A stretch of 64,000 nucleotides of DNA from Bryoerythrophyllum caledonicum (GCA_963971425.1 OZ020523.1:19635105-19699104), one strand, 5' to 3'; shown: positions 46,926 to 60,197, counted from the first letter of the stretch. The notes: a model not told the origin generated them from the letters alone. Translations and numbers: made by a program.

Positions 46926-48949
46926 TATCCTTGAAAGAATAAGGTAAAGGATAGTATATTGGTTAGTTCAATCCTTAAACGTCAAAAGGTGCTATTGGTG
47001 ACGACAACATTTTATACGTATAATGTCATATTCAAACATAATAAGGTTGAGATACTGAAATGACCTCCAAATGAAAGATATTAGTTGAAGAATTTTCAAT
47101 ATAAAGGTGTAAGTCTTATTAGGCTTTAGTATATTTTTGGTATTCTATAGAGTAAAATATGTCCCTGTTTATATGGTTCCCAACTGACGTTTAAGGGTCA
47201 AGGCATGCAACACACTTGAAATAGTGATCCACAAAAACAAAACAAAAAGCATTTACACTTATAATTTTGGATGAGAAGCTGAAATTCCAATTAGTTCATT
47301 AGAAATATGGGATTTTCTTAATGAACTATAAAAGTAAATCTTTGAAGACCTGTTTATGTTAGTAAAATACTCCACTTTTGTGCTCATTCATCCACCAATC
47401 TCTTGCCACCATTTTGGTGGGGATTGCTATTTTGCGTGCCCAACTTTGCGAGCCGCGAGCCGCGAGCCTAGGATTGCGAGTTTAGAAATAGAAAATTTTG
47501 TATTATTGAGAAAAGTGAAAGTGAAAATGAAGTTAAAAGTAAAAGTTCAAGAGAAGGGGCCCTATAGCCGTGGAAATTGATGAACCGTTGGCGTTTATAT
47601 TAATGTAGTCATTTTGTATTAGGGCTTTGAGCTTCGGGCTTTGGCGGTGATCTTGACTACTAAAATGGTTTAGGCATCCTATAACCGTGGGTGTCTGAAC
47701 CTTGATTCAAAATAAATTGGTAAATATTTGGATATACCATAGGTTTATAATCATTATATCAAACTCCACATAAACTATTATAAGAGTAATTTAACATAAA
47801 GATTTCCCCACACACATAATATAGATAGCCTTCAGTAGATTTTTCCCCACACGTTTGTCATAGATAGACTTGGGCAATAGGATGGACTCTTAAGTAGAAT
47901 GGTGGGCATCATTATTCAAAGCTACCTTGTATTGAACTCTGTAGAGCAATTCTTGAGAGGCTTGACAGTTCAAGTTATGTTCTGATTTAGGGTCATATTG
48001 TTGGACTTAGAAATTGTAGCCTTCAAATTGATGCAACTGGAAGTAATGAGTTTATAAGGGTGGAGAGGGCAGTAGGTATTCATGACATTTATTTTGGAAG
48101 TTCTTAGAGTTAGGCAAGTAGTTCACAGAGTCTTAGAAATTTTGTTTAATTGATATGGGTGTGCTTGAGTGATAGAATCATTTTGATTTGCTAGAAATTA
48201 AGTAGAGGTGACGAAGATGGAGCAAAAAAGTCTGAATGTAGACATCATAAAGCTTATTTGTTTGAAAAATGGTGAAAACTCAAAGCTACATTTTTTACTA
48301 CACTATGACTTTGAATGCAACTGGAAGTGGGTGATAACATTGACATCACCTTCAATGCGGTTGGTAATTTTGTGAAGGCATATAATTGTGTCATTTTGAT
48401 GAACTCTCAAGTATTGGAAATAATATGAGGGAAACAATCTCTTCAGAGGTTGATGTGCTGAACATTACAATTAAAGAACTGAAGTGGTTCATTGTGATCT
48501 TGTATATTCTTGGACGGATTTACTTTGATGGACCCGTTGAGTTGTTGATTACGCCGCCAGATTTTTGGAAAGCGGTTGATATGCTATTTGATGAGCTATT
48601 TGTTGCATGTATAAAGTATGAAGCACGGGCACAGGAGGCCACAGTCATTGCCGGAATGAATGACCATTTGACGCATGCAACTGCAATGTGTATTGGTGCC
48701 AAAGTACGATGATGACCATGAACTCAAATAGAATGCGGATTTCCAAGAGCTACATGAAGCATTAAATTCAGCACCACTTGTCAAGGTCGACAAAGAGAAT
48801 GGATACTGGTAGTGGTTTTACACCCACGTTTGTAAACAAAGTCCGTGAGGATATGGGTTTTGTTTAAAAACACGGGCAATTGATATCATATGCAATTGCA
48901 ACATTTCAAATGAGATATGAAATCTCATTGGCTATTCGATAGAATTGAG
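46926..48949. other. Spacer with a decayed coding-like relic
   Basis: Segment 48360-48830 has an open frame (48386-48712, including ILGRIYFDGPVELL and FDELFVACIKYEARAQEATVI) that is homologous, base by base in places, to 62870-63290. Neither copy is a long intact frame and I do not recognise the family, so I regard both as relics of one duplicated gene or transposon. The rest shows nothing. Confidence 0.45.
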
Positions 48950-49949
48950 GAAAATGAAGGCTGAGTGAGCTCCGTAATCTCTGGTGAGGAGGAGTGTGGG
49001 ACTTAGTCTCAAATCCGACGTCTTAGGCCACAAGGAGTGCTGGACCTTGTTGGGAGCCCCTATTTTGATTTTGATTTGATGCACGGGTTAGGCCTAGGAA
49101 GCAGACTGTGTTGGAAAGGCTCACATACTCCAGATCTGAGGTTTAGTGAGGGAATCGTGGTGTTTTGAAGTCAGATCTGTGGAAAGTTTAGATCTGAAAG
49201 CTTGGGGACTTGTGTTGGACATAGAACTCTTCGTACACCATCATTCCAAACTGCCTCACTCTTAGAGTATTTTCAGATCTGCAAGCCGCCCACAAGTCCT
49301 ACACCCTCCGATCCAGCGCCACAACATACAACATTGGAGAAAGGACGAGCATACTCGCGTTCAGGATCTCTTGCGCAATACAGTAGGCTATCTCTTACCC
49401 ACACAACATTTTCTCATTTTTTCTAAACCTAGTATTTGTATGTTTTATTTACACTTCTGTATTACATCTCAAACTCACACTAACACCACCCGAATGTTAT
49501 CTAGTGCACACTTCTAGTCACAATAGACACATCACTCTCACATACACTGAACACGTCGGTACTCACAACATAAGTGCACAAGTAGGGAAACATCAGCTGG
49601 CCACAGACAAGTCAAGGGTACAAATCGCATATAGGAGGTGTAGAGCAGATCTGGCATTCAACGATACCAGTACATACTCTAGGATCCTAACAAGAGATTC
49701 AAAGTCTCCGAACGGTGAGGTTCTGTGCAGAACTGATACCAAGACCCGCTCAAAGCATGACGACATAGATACACCAAGACACATCAAGAACAGCACACTG
49801 TACAAGAATCCCAGCACTCCCAACTCGAGGACCGATTCATTGAAGGCAAAGTCTAAGGGTGACCTGCAGCAGATGTCCAATCCCCAAAAGGCCGAGCCCA
49901 AGGACAAGAACAAAGAACGGCGCATAGATCCAAGAGACCCCGCCTCGAA

Positions 49950-52044
49950 AGTCGAAGAGAAGCACTAGAGCATCACGTTGAAAGCCAAGCTTGTAGCTGA
50001 GTACAGTGCCAGGCGGGACGATTCCCGCGACCCAGACCTCGAGGACGACGTGAACATCTACGAAGACAACCCTGCGCCCAACCCAGAGCACACACACGCC
50101 GCGACCGTAAGGCAAGGTAAGTTCTCTAACATCTTAAGCTATTGTTTACCATGTTTGCATAATAAAAAGATACAACAAATACAACATAACCACAAGATAT
50201 ACAAAACTGTAGCATCAATAAAACCCATAGTAATATCCCAAAAAACCATAAACATAGAAAGCGGCTACTTCACTAGTAAAGAACATATAAACCCTAACAA
50301 AACCCTAGCAAAACAAAACAAAAAACAAAAACTTCCAGTAAGTAAATTATGGCAGTACACACTAGTGCATAGGAAAGACCTTGTTTGGATCCAAAGTTGC
50401 AGACAAAATCAAGAAAGCAGGTGCAACCAACCTCAACTTTGCAAGCGCAGAAGACCAGAGATAAACGAAGACCACCATCAACGCACTCAAGACGAACACA
50501 CCACGTCCAACCCTGCAAGTACAAGTTCAACGATCAAAAGCCAAAGAAGGAGCAGCCGACCTGTGAGGCACCCCCGAATTAAACCACAATATTCACCTCT
50601 ACTCAACGGCCGCCACCAATCCTGCAGACACCGAAGCGCGCCCTCGAGAGATGAGCGCTACCGCCACCAAAAAGAGGAGCAGCTGCCCACCCTAGAAGAA
50701 CCCCGAGTCTCGCCACCAAACCAACGACGCCTCCAGTACTGCAGGTTGAAGTTACAAGAACTAATACAAGTGCAACGCCAAGGCGCGCCCTCGTGTGTAG
50801 TGCGCCACCCGCATAGTAGCCGGACACAGCCGGTAGTGAGCCAGGACGAACTCCAGTCATCACCCCAGCACAGCAAGAGTGAGCAGGGCCCAAATCGAGA
50901 CACCCCCCACAGAGTGCCCTTGCGCGAACCACGCCACTCTCATCAAGAACGTGGACAACCAGGCCCAAAACGTGATACGCCTCAGGACGTGCGTAACGGA
51001 CGCCTACAGGAATACAGACTTGCACTGTACCAAGATCAACGAACCCGAATCCAAGAGCAACAGAGACTAGTCCGGCGCGGAGTAGCGAACCAGGGCGCAC
51101 AGCCAGCAGGAAGCCAGGACGAACCTTAGTCAACACTCCAGAGGAACAGGAGGAAGCAGGGTCCAAATCGGGACATCCCCCGCAGAGCGAACTTGTGCGC
51201 ACCATACCACCCTCATCAAAAACTGGGACAACCAGGCCCAAAATTGGTCAAGTGCGGAATAACAAACCAGGGCGCGCAGCTAACAGTGAGTCAGGACGAA
51301 CCTCAATCAACGGCCCAGAACAGCAAGAGTGAGCAGGGCCCAAATCGGGACAACCCCCACAGAGCGCCCTTGCGAGAACCGCGCCGCCCTCATCAAGAAC
51401 GTGAACAGCCAGGCCCAGAATGTACTGCGCCTCAGAACGTGTGTAACGAACACCTGTAGGAATATAGACTTGCATCGTACCAAGACCAACGACCCCGAAT
51501 CCAAGAGTAGTGGAGATTGGTCAGGCGCGGACTAACGCAACAGAGCGCGCAGTCAGAAGCGAGCCAGGACGAACCCCAGCTAGTGCCCAAGAACAGCAAG
51601 AGTAAGCAAGGCCCAAATCGGGACAACATCCACAAAGCACCCTTGCCCGAACCACGTCACCCTCATCGAGATCGTGGACAACCAGGCCCAAGACTGGTCA
51701 GGCGCGGACCAACGAATCAGAGTGCACATCACCAAACCAGGACTCGCCCCCAGCGAGAACGTGGTCAGTCAGGCCCAAGGCAGATCAAGCGCGGACTAAC
51801 GAACCAGGATGAACATCACCAAATCACGACTCAAAAACATCGGACCAGGAGCGAAGCACAAAGCAGTTGCCTGCAAATAGCAGCACTCACTAAGGTACGT
51901 ACCTTTCCCCCCTGCAGTCGTTCATGGTTTTCAAACACTAAAAACCAAAATAATAAACTCAATAGAGAAGCCCCTCTCCCCCCTTGCATTGTCCCACTAA
52001 AAATCAGCTCTAATAAGTATACTAATTACCTTAGCTCTAATAAC
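49950..52044 (+). repeat. 5' region tandem monomers of the plus LINE
   Basis: The word CAGGACGAAC recurs at about 50840, 51114, 51294 and 51568, spaced 274, 180 and 274 bp; each is followed by AGCAAGAGTGAGCAGGGCCC-like and CCAGGCCCA words. A fifth, shorter unit ends near 51830. The frames 49978-51129 and 51517-52044 are open across it (Gln/Arg/Pro-rich). Such arrays in LINE 5' UTRs act as promoters in other families; here that is inference. Confidence 0.65.
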
Positions 52045-53676
52045 ATGTCTAATAGCAAAAGGAACCTTCGCTTTGAGGAAACGATGGATATAGATGAAGG
52101 AACCTCACATAAAACACTAGCCTCTAAAGAAAAAATAGGTAGGAAAAACATGGAAGAAATTGGCAGCAGCAAGAAGAGCAGAGGCACCGGCGACGAGGAA
52201 GGTATGTCCCCCCTCCTTGACCCCATAACCATGTCGTTCAAATTTTGGCTAGGATACAAAGCCATGGAATGTCTTGCAATCAAAGAAGGACTTGAGGAAC
52301 TCCCACGTGATGAGAAAGTGGAGGATATGATGACACGGGGATTCCAAGAACACGAAGCGAAGGAGTTCAAAACCTCAAGGATGGCATTCCCAAGGATCCC
52401 ACAACTCTACTATCCAATTTCAAGACCGGGGAGTGACGAACAACATTACAATATCACTCAACTTCCCAAAGGCACCAAGATCACCGATGCCACAGGTTTG
52501 GCCCTTGACTTCCATGTTGCTATTCACTTTGAGCCACCCTCTTCTACCTTATTGCATGATGATGTCCACAAGATGATAAAACAAAGACTAGAGGTCATGA
52601 AAATCAAACTAGGGTCAAAAGTCATGGATTCCATCTACATTCAATGCCATAGTGTCAAAAGAGGGGGACAAAAAGGAGTGTGGACCGGCATGTTTAAGCT
52701 CCATTTACTCAACCCCGAAACGGATGCACTTATGTTGTTAAAGGGAATAAGGCCTTTTATTCTCACCTTTGACAACCACGACACCATTGGCAAGGTATGT
52801 AAATCCTTCCCTCTCATTGCTAACTCTTCTAACCTATCCGTGCAAGTGAGAAGTGACTCATTGATAGGTACATCATCCCATCAACTCTTCAAGGACATCC
52901 TTTACAATAGCTTCAAGAGAGGCCAAGATTACGAGATCACGGGAGTGACCAAGGGAGAAGGTGATTCACTAGCCTTCATTGCCGCGACCACCCCCTCCCA
53001 AGCTTCAAAGATTCAACTACAACATATCACCACCCACCACGAGATCATAAAAGCAAGGAAGACCTACATTGGAGGAAGAGTGACACCCGAAACCAAGGCC
53101 AAGAAGGATGCCATCTCTCTCACCCTCTCCCCCTTACCCCTCCTAATGAGTGTGCATGATACTACTAATGCTATTCACAAGATTATAGGAGAGAACAACA
53201 TTAACTCCATTTGGTTCCACAAGGAAATAGAGGGTAGTCATAATGGCAAGGCTAATGTTGAATGTACTAACCCCATTGTGTATAAGCAATTTGTCAAGAA
53301 ACAATTTGGCATAGGCGACAACTTCGTGGACTTTGCTCCACATTGGAAGAGCTTAGAAGGAAAACAACCTCCTACCGAAGAACAAATCAAGACCTTTGGT
53401 TTCAACGACATCAACACCGCAATGATCAACACCGTTGCAACCTTTAAGATCCAAGATGCCCCCGCCAACATCACCGAGAAAGAATTGAAGGAAGCTTTAG
53501 AAGAAAACAACAAGAAGATGTTAGAAGAAAGCAAGAGATACACCGACGCATTGCATGGTGAGTTGGTAGAGCAAATGGACAAAGTGGAGAATGCTATGAA
53601 TGCCACATTGCTTGCACTCCAAGCCATGAAGGGAAGAATGCCACAAAGACTCGAAGACAAGCCGCCAAACATGTGA
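52045..53676 (+). CDS. LINE ORF1, 543 residues, unknown fold with C-terminal coiled coil
   Basis: Starts at ATG 52045 (MSNSKRNLRFEE), chosen because upstream the same frame runs into the tandem monomers and because homology to the other copy begins a little downstream. Conserved blocks shared with the minus copy: KFWLGYKAMECLAIKEG, EDMMTRG, YNITQLPKG, GLALDFHVAIHFE, then KVCKSF and YEITGV. The last 80 residues form a coiled coil (EKELKEALEENNKKMLEESKRY...). There are no CCHC knuckles or RRM motif that I can see. It is intact and overlaps ORF2's frame, which lies at -1. Probable role: RNA-binding particle protein, by position only. Confidence 0.72.
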   Translation: MSNSKRNLRFEETMDIDEGTSHKTLASKEKIGRKNMEEIGSSKKSRGTGDEEGMSPLLDPITMSFKFWLGYKAMECLAIKEGLEELPRDEKVEDMMTRGFQEHEAKEFKTSRMAFPRIPQLYYPISRPGSDEQHYNITQLPKGTKITDATGLALDFHVAIHFEPPSSTLLHDDVHKMIKQRLEVMKIKLGSKVMDSIYIQCHSVKRGGQKGVWTGMFKLHLLNPETDALMLLKGIRPFILTFDNHDTIGKVCKSFPLIANSSNLSVQVRSDSLIGTSSHQLFKDILYNSFKRGQDYEITGVTKGEGDSLAFIAATTPSQASKIQLQHITTHHEIIKARKTYIGGRVTPETKAKKDAISLTLSPLPLLMSVHDTTNAIHKIIGENNINSIWFHKEIEGSHNGKANVECTNPIVYKQFVKKQFGIGDNFVDFAPHWKSLEGKQPPTEEQIKTFGFNDINTAMINTVATFKIQDAPANITEKELKEALEENNKKMLEESKRYTDALHGELVEQMDKVENAMNATLLALQAMKGRMPQRLEDKPPNM

Positions 53677-55025
53677 AGACCAATGACCACACGGTTATCC
53701 ATACTTACCACCCAACTAGTTCTACACAACATATACGGTACTCTATACAATACATATACTATCAGTATACTAATACTATACACATAATAGTAGACATGTA
53801 CTTGGGCAGTACATACATACAATGTACTACCCCCCATTCATATACCAATACAATTTCTATACATGACATGTATACATACATGAACATCCAATGTATCATC
53901 CATCAAATGGAATACCCCATACAATACACAAAAAACTATACCAAAAACTATGCCAAGTACAAATACCAAATACCAAAGAAAATAACACACACATATACAT
54001 ATAAAAATAAACACATTATAATGTACAATATACATAACAATACACCAACAAACACACAAAGATACATACACACAAACATACCAACATGCACACACACGAA
54101 AAACATACAAAATAATACACAAAACAACACATTAAAAAGTCCAAAAAAAACACAAACAAATTGGCACAAAATAGCACCAAATACTACAAAACCACACACA
54201 CCATACACAAAAAAAAAGAGAACTACTAACATACAAATCAATACACACAAACTCACCCCAAATACAAAACAAATAACAAACATACGTGTAAAAACCTCTA
54301 GAAATACAACAAAAGAAAAAACAACAACATATCCAAATAAAAAACTATATCCATTACATACCGAGTACAACTACAATAAAATAAAAACAAAAAAACTTCT
54401 CCAAAAAAAACTTCTTTTCTTTCCGCGTAAAACCATAAGAACAAAAAAAATTCTAAAACAAGACATCAAACCAAAACATTTAAAACTCACAATACTATTA
54501 GGTGGAGACATCGAAATTAACCCAGGCCCAATGCCCAATTTACTAAAAAGACACCCCCCATCACATAAAAAAAGGGGGAAATTATACTTCATACCTAATA
54601 CAATAAAATTACAACCGGAATATAGACACATTGCAAAATCCTTTGCACCCTTCCTAAAAAACACACACACACTACACCACACACAAAACAATACACATCC
54701 ATACATAGCCCAATACGTACAACAAAAGAATACACATCCATCACCCCACATCTTATATGCCCTAGTAATCACTACCCATCCACAAATAGACGAATGTAAC
54801 CACCTCCTAAACCCACAAAATTTATCCACAATCACATGGACCAACACACTCCTACAAAATATACTAAACTTACCAAACCCGCCAGAAAGACACATCCATA
54901 CTCCACACCCATATATAAAATTTCTTGAAGACAACCAAAATATTATAATTTCAGAAAACTCAATACATAAAAAACTATATGACTTCTTACATAGACAAGC
55001 CACACCCCCTCAAATGAAACAATAA
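53673..55025 (+). pseudogene. LINE ORF2 leader with 2A-like motif
   Basis: Open frame of 450 codons starting in -1 overlap with the end of ORF1 (no ATG at the start). The first 270 residues are low-complexity, rich in Thr, Asn, Lys and Tyr. Then LKLTILLGGDIEINPGP, a textbook 2A-like motif, followed by about 165 residues leading to the endonuclease. A frame change near 55015-55022 separates it from the APE frame in this copy, whereas the corresponding part of the minus copy is continuous, so the break is copy-specific. Confidence 0.75.
54507..54530 (+). other. 2A-like ribosome-skipping motif (DIEINPGP)
   Basis: The codons read Asp-Ile-Glu-Ile-Asn-Pro-Gly-Pro, matching D(V/I)ExNPGP, preceded by the hydrophobic LKLTILLGG. 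2A-like sequences are known in some non-LTR retrotransposons. The predicted break is between Gly 54525-54527 and Pro 54528-54530 and would free the leader from the APE-RT polyprotein. Confidence 0.8.
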
Positions 55026-56530
55026 AATTAAAGTTCCCTTACCTCCCTGACAACCTCATTAATGAAACACTAAGATGTTTCGACCCCATACCAGAATATA
55101 CACGCCCACCCCCACCTCCCTGTTACATCCCTCCACAAAATCTAAACATTAGAACAAATCAAGAAGATACACATATAATTACATGGAATGCCTCCTCACT
55201 AAACACTGCCCTTCCTAGCCTACAAAATCTGGTTACAAACAGAGAAACACCACCGGCCCTCATAGTGATACAAGAAACAAAACTATCTGCCACAAAATCC
55301 ATAAAATATATACAAAATATATTCCCAAATTATAAACTCATCTTTAACAATACACATGCACTTACGAGATGTATCCAACAACGTAGACCATATACACCGG
55401 GCCGAGGGGGCCTCCTTACAATAATACACAAAAAATACGCCTTCCCGGACAACATCAACAAAATTCCTACCCCAATGCATATATCACCCTACATTCAAAT
55501 AATCAAAATCACTAATCACCCACTACAACCGTGGCTAATCTTTCACATGTATATGCCATCCCATCCGGAAGATACCAGATATATCACAGACATACAAAAC
55601 ACTATTACATCCCAAATTAATAACAATCCCAATCATACATACTTATTATGTGGAGACTTCAACAGAGACATAGCGCTAATTGGCCACCAAAATGGAAACC
55701 AACACACCCCCCCTCAAAACAAAGACTACCAATGGCGGCGCTTCACAGAAAACTTAAACTTTACCTACGTAAAAACCGATACATAGTTCTCTAGACAAGG
55801 TGGCTATAACTATAATGATTGGAGTCTAATAGATGGATTCTACATAAATACAAACAACAATGCACAATACACCTCCACAACAAATATAGATATTACTCTC
55901 AACTCGGACCACTCACCCGTACAATTGCACATCCCAAACAACACACTAATTAGTAGAACCCCTACAACTCCAAACAAAGACACAATACGCATACTCAATC
56001 CCATCCCAAAAACCAACATAGAAAAATTCAACACAAAATTCTTCGAAGAAAACTCCGTACAAATAGAATCCCTCATAAACACTCTTGAAAATAATAGTCA
56101 ATTAACACAAGCACAATGGCAAGAAGCATGTCACACCTTAGACAAACTCGTCAATAAAATCTCTGATACACTAGAACAAACTTGTAGAGCACACCCAATA
56201 CCTCACATGACAAACAAAACCTCTCAACAAGGCGGGTACCTACCCCGCAAACTTTCAAAGACCTGGAAACAACACTTAACCACATATCACACCATACGCA
56301 AAACCATTAGAATTGTAAAAAACAACCCTCAATGGCGTAACCACCCCATATACAGTGAACTACTAACTCTACAACACATCCAAATCCCTACCCCGCCGCC
56401 TCCGGACCTTCCCCACGATACATGGATAAATGATATCGCGCTAATTGCAAAAAATGCCAACATACAAGCACGGAAAGTAATCATAAAATACACCAAAGAA
56501 AACATTAAAAAAAGCCATCTCAAAATATAG
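55022..56530 (+). pseudogene. LINE APE-type endonuclease and APE-RT linker, plus copy
   Basis: Reading frame from ATAAAATTAAAG at 55022. Endonuclease marks: TWNASSLN near 55181, VIQETKLS near 55268, LLCGDFNRD near 55645, SDHSPVQLHIP near 55905. This domain nicks target DNA in APE-type LINEs. TAG at 55784-55786 replaces a CAG (Gln) kept in the minus copy, and an extra A in the A-run near 56508-56514 shifts the frame just before the RT part. The two lesions together make it nonfunctional. Confidence 0.83.
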
Positions 56531-59500
56531 ACAACTACATGAAAACAGCCCAAAAAAAATTAACAAAAAAATCTTTAAAAACCTTGAATCTCCACCAATG
56601 GATTGCATCACGGATCAATATAATAATATTCTAACTAGCCCCGAAGACATTGCGAATGAAATATTTAACCAAAAAACAAAAACCAATAGACCAACAGTAC
56701 CAACATGTAATTACCAGCCACGGCATACAATAGATTGTACATGTGCAGTACGCCAATACCCATGGCATGACCTGGACGGATATACCCTTGAGAAACGAGG
56801 CGAACCAGAAATTCCACTACATAAATACCTCAATAGAGCCATATACGACACATGCCTTCAAAATCTTGGAAACAATAAAGCCCCAGGCCTAGACCGCATA
56901 CCAAACTCAATACTCAAAAACATGCCTCCAAGATTTCATAAACTACTATTTCTATTCTTCTCCCACTGCTACAAACAAAAGCAAATACCAAACTCATGGA
57001 AATTAAGTACAACAATTTTACTATACAAGAAAGGTGACCCGTCCATGCTACCCAACCATAGGCCAATTGCACTAGCTAACACAATATATAAACTCTTCAC
57101 TAGTACACTCACTGCCATACTATCCTCATATGGCGAAAAATTCAAAATCCTACATGATAGTCAAGAAGGATTTAGAGCAGAGAGAAGTACCGCAAGACAA
57201 ATACAAACCATAATAGCCGCACTAGAAGACGCAAAATTTACTAACCAAAATATATACATACTATGCGTAGACTTCAAAAATGCCTTTGGCTCAATTGACC
57301 ATGCCCGACTTCTAGCAATAATGATGGATCTTGGTTACCCAAAAGAGGCAACTACACTTGTTGGAAACATCTATTCTCAATCATCTACCTGCTACACCGG
57401 TGAACACTTTGGGAGAACAAAATCTATACCCATCCAAAGAGGAACTATACAAGGGGACACCCTTAGCCCATACCTATTCATTATATTTCTAGAACCACTA
57501 CTCAGATGCCTGGAAAGAGGAAATTACGGATACACTTTTGGCACATCACAGGTCATAATAAACTCCGCCGCATATGCAAATGACTTAGCCACCATAACTA
57601 ATAAAATCAAATCAATCCAAATACAACTAAATAAAATCGATAGATATTGTAAATGGGCCGGTATGGACGTCGGGGTTCCAAAATGCGCCGCTACTGGGTG
57701 CCCAAACAAATCCAAACTAAACCCTACCACTTTCAAAGCCCTAATGCAAACCTCTAACATCAATTACCGCAATCAACCGATCCCCATACTACACCAAAAT
57801 GAACCATACATATACTTAGGTACAAATCTAGTTCCCTCACTAAAATGGAAAATACAAATCCACACTACGACGACAAAACTCATTAAACAATGCAAAGAAC
57901 TAACATCATGCCCAGCAACCATGAAACAAAAAATAAAAATGGTTGATGTCGTATTACGCCCAGGTGTGGCATATAGTTTCTACGGTGTACCATACTCTAT
58001 GCCAGCTATCAAAAATCTTGATAAAAAAATAATAGCCATACAAAAAACCATCAGTGGATTACCAAAATGCATGTCAAATATATCAACCCAACTTCCAGAT
58101 AACCTATTCGGACTTGAAGCTTTCTCCCTCAAAAACGCATATTTCCGATGTATAGGCGAACAATTGCAAAATGCTTTAAACGACAAAGGAAGGCTTGGGA
58201 GAATATATAATGGATTAACTCATTATATCCTTGCCCAATACGGTGGCGCCGAAAACATACCCAGAATTAAAAAAAGCGACTGCATAAGATCACCAATAAC
58301 GAGAACACTCTTCTTACTAAAACATATAGCTAAAGCCCACCTTAAAAGTACACTCCCAAACTTCCTCATTAACCCTACACCACTTGAAATACTATGGCGA
58401 CAAGAAACACTAAATCACAACACACTCAATGCCCAACTCTCCCAAAAAATTCTACAAAAACTCCTCTCAAAAAATATTTTTGAACTAACCCAAATCACTC
58501 TACCTAATGGTACACACATCATGAACTATGAAGACTTCAAAATCTACCACTTCACCCCAACTAAGCTATTAAAAAGTGCCCTAAATGTTGCTAAACAACT
58601 ATTTTTCCACCCAACATGCCCCACCACATGTCATACCTCTTGTAACATACACCCATACTCGCACACACTTAAGGATTCACTCATCACCCTCAAGAATAAC
58701 ATCATCCCAAGAAATATTCATACACCAAGCAATCCCCCCTACCCCCAACATACATATCATCCCCGCCCCCCAACATACATCTCCAAAAACCCTACAACAT
58801 ATCCCATCAATAACATCATAAGCCATAAACATATCCAACACATAGACACAAATAACATACAAAACACCTACACAAAATATTTATGCCAATGGCAACACAA
58901 TGATAACACATACACTAAATGGCTCCACCAAAGAGACCTATTTCCAAGACATGACAACAATACCTCTACACATAACACCGAAAAATTAAAACAATACTAC
59001 CAAGAAATCCAAAACAAAATATACTCAGATATCATCCAAACCCACCACCAACAAGAACAACTTTTAGACTCAAGGTCTGTAACGCCACCCATAACTATTC
59101 CACTTTTAAACATTTATACAACAGAATGCAACCCCGAAAAAGATATCCTCACATCTTCAAACACAATTCTAATAGATAACGATCAAGCACACCTATATGA
59201 AGAAAATGGACGACACTTACACACCATCCCCATTACTCGTCTCCAATGGCTATGGAATCGATACAATACGAAATTACAAACTCCCACAAACATCGAACCA
59301 ACGACCCAACCCTTTGAAACCGAACTAATCTGGTTATACCAAAGGTACAAATACCGAATACCAAAAACTGACCCCCTCAAAAATGCACAATATACCTTAC
59401 CCACTCCCATTTTAGACTCACTAATCTCATCCTTTAACATTGAACAATCATATTTCTCTTCCCCGGTCACATGTTCTACCAAACTAAAAAAATTCTACTC

Positions 59501-60197
59501 ACCTTATGAAAGACACAAAATATTCGGTTCCTTAGGAAAGGCCTTTGATTATAAATGGATCGGCAATGGTATAGCTCATCCCCACAAGGAGAAGGATATG
59601 GAACAAGCGATACATTGGGCTCGACTTGCCGCCAAACAAGATCCAAATAACACAAATACAATCATCATCACACCGAACAATAATTGGTACCAAAACAACA
59701 ACCTACACTCCAACCCATTTCCCGATTCCCATATCATTACATTATTTGAAGCAGACACAATACCATACGAGGAACCTACTATCCCACCCGAACTAAAAAA
59801 ACCCCGAATCGAGCCATCTATAGTACAAATACTATGCGTCCATCATCAAAATAAAACCCTTGGCTCTCCTGAACAAATCGCGGAACTCACCTCCATAACT
59901 AACAATCTAGACATACACCGATTATACACAAAACTGGCCCCACCAACACCCATACAAACCCCCATAAACAAAAGTAAAATCTGGTCAAAACTGAATTATG
60001 TAAACAACACAATAAACTATTCCATCACACCCCCCCTCTTCCAGAATACCAAACTCATACCACACCAAAATTTAACCCCGCACACAGCTATTACACTGAT
60101 GGCTCCTTTAAACCACCCGAACAAATTAGCCCAGGCTCTTGGCGCAAAGAAAAAGCTGGCTATGGCATTTATAATTCTACCAAGGAAATTAAATTAG
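56515..60197 (+). pseudogene. LINE reverse transcriptase and long linker, plus copy
   Basis: A frame of 1199 codons from ATG 56598 (homology starts slightly upstream). RT motifs in order: NKAPGLDRIPNSILK, LYKKGDPSMLPNHRPIAL, SQEGFRAERST, motif A CVDFKNAFGSIDH (Asp at 57270), motif B QRGTIQGDTLSPYLF, motif C AAYANDLATI. In motif C the first catalytic Asp is Asn (AAT 57579-57581), so polymerase activity should be lost. After the thumb, a linker of roughly 700 residues (LFFHPTCPTTCHTSCNIH, WLWNRYNTKLQTPTNIE, GKAFDYKWIGNGIAHPH) precedes the RNase H, which is in the -1 frame. The last 40 or so codons before 60197 overlap the RNase H frame and are not homologous to anything in the minus copy. Confidence 0.85.
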
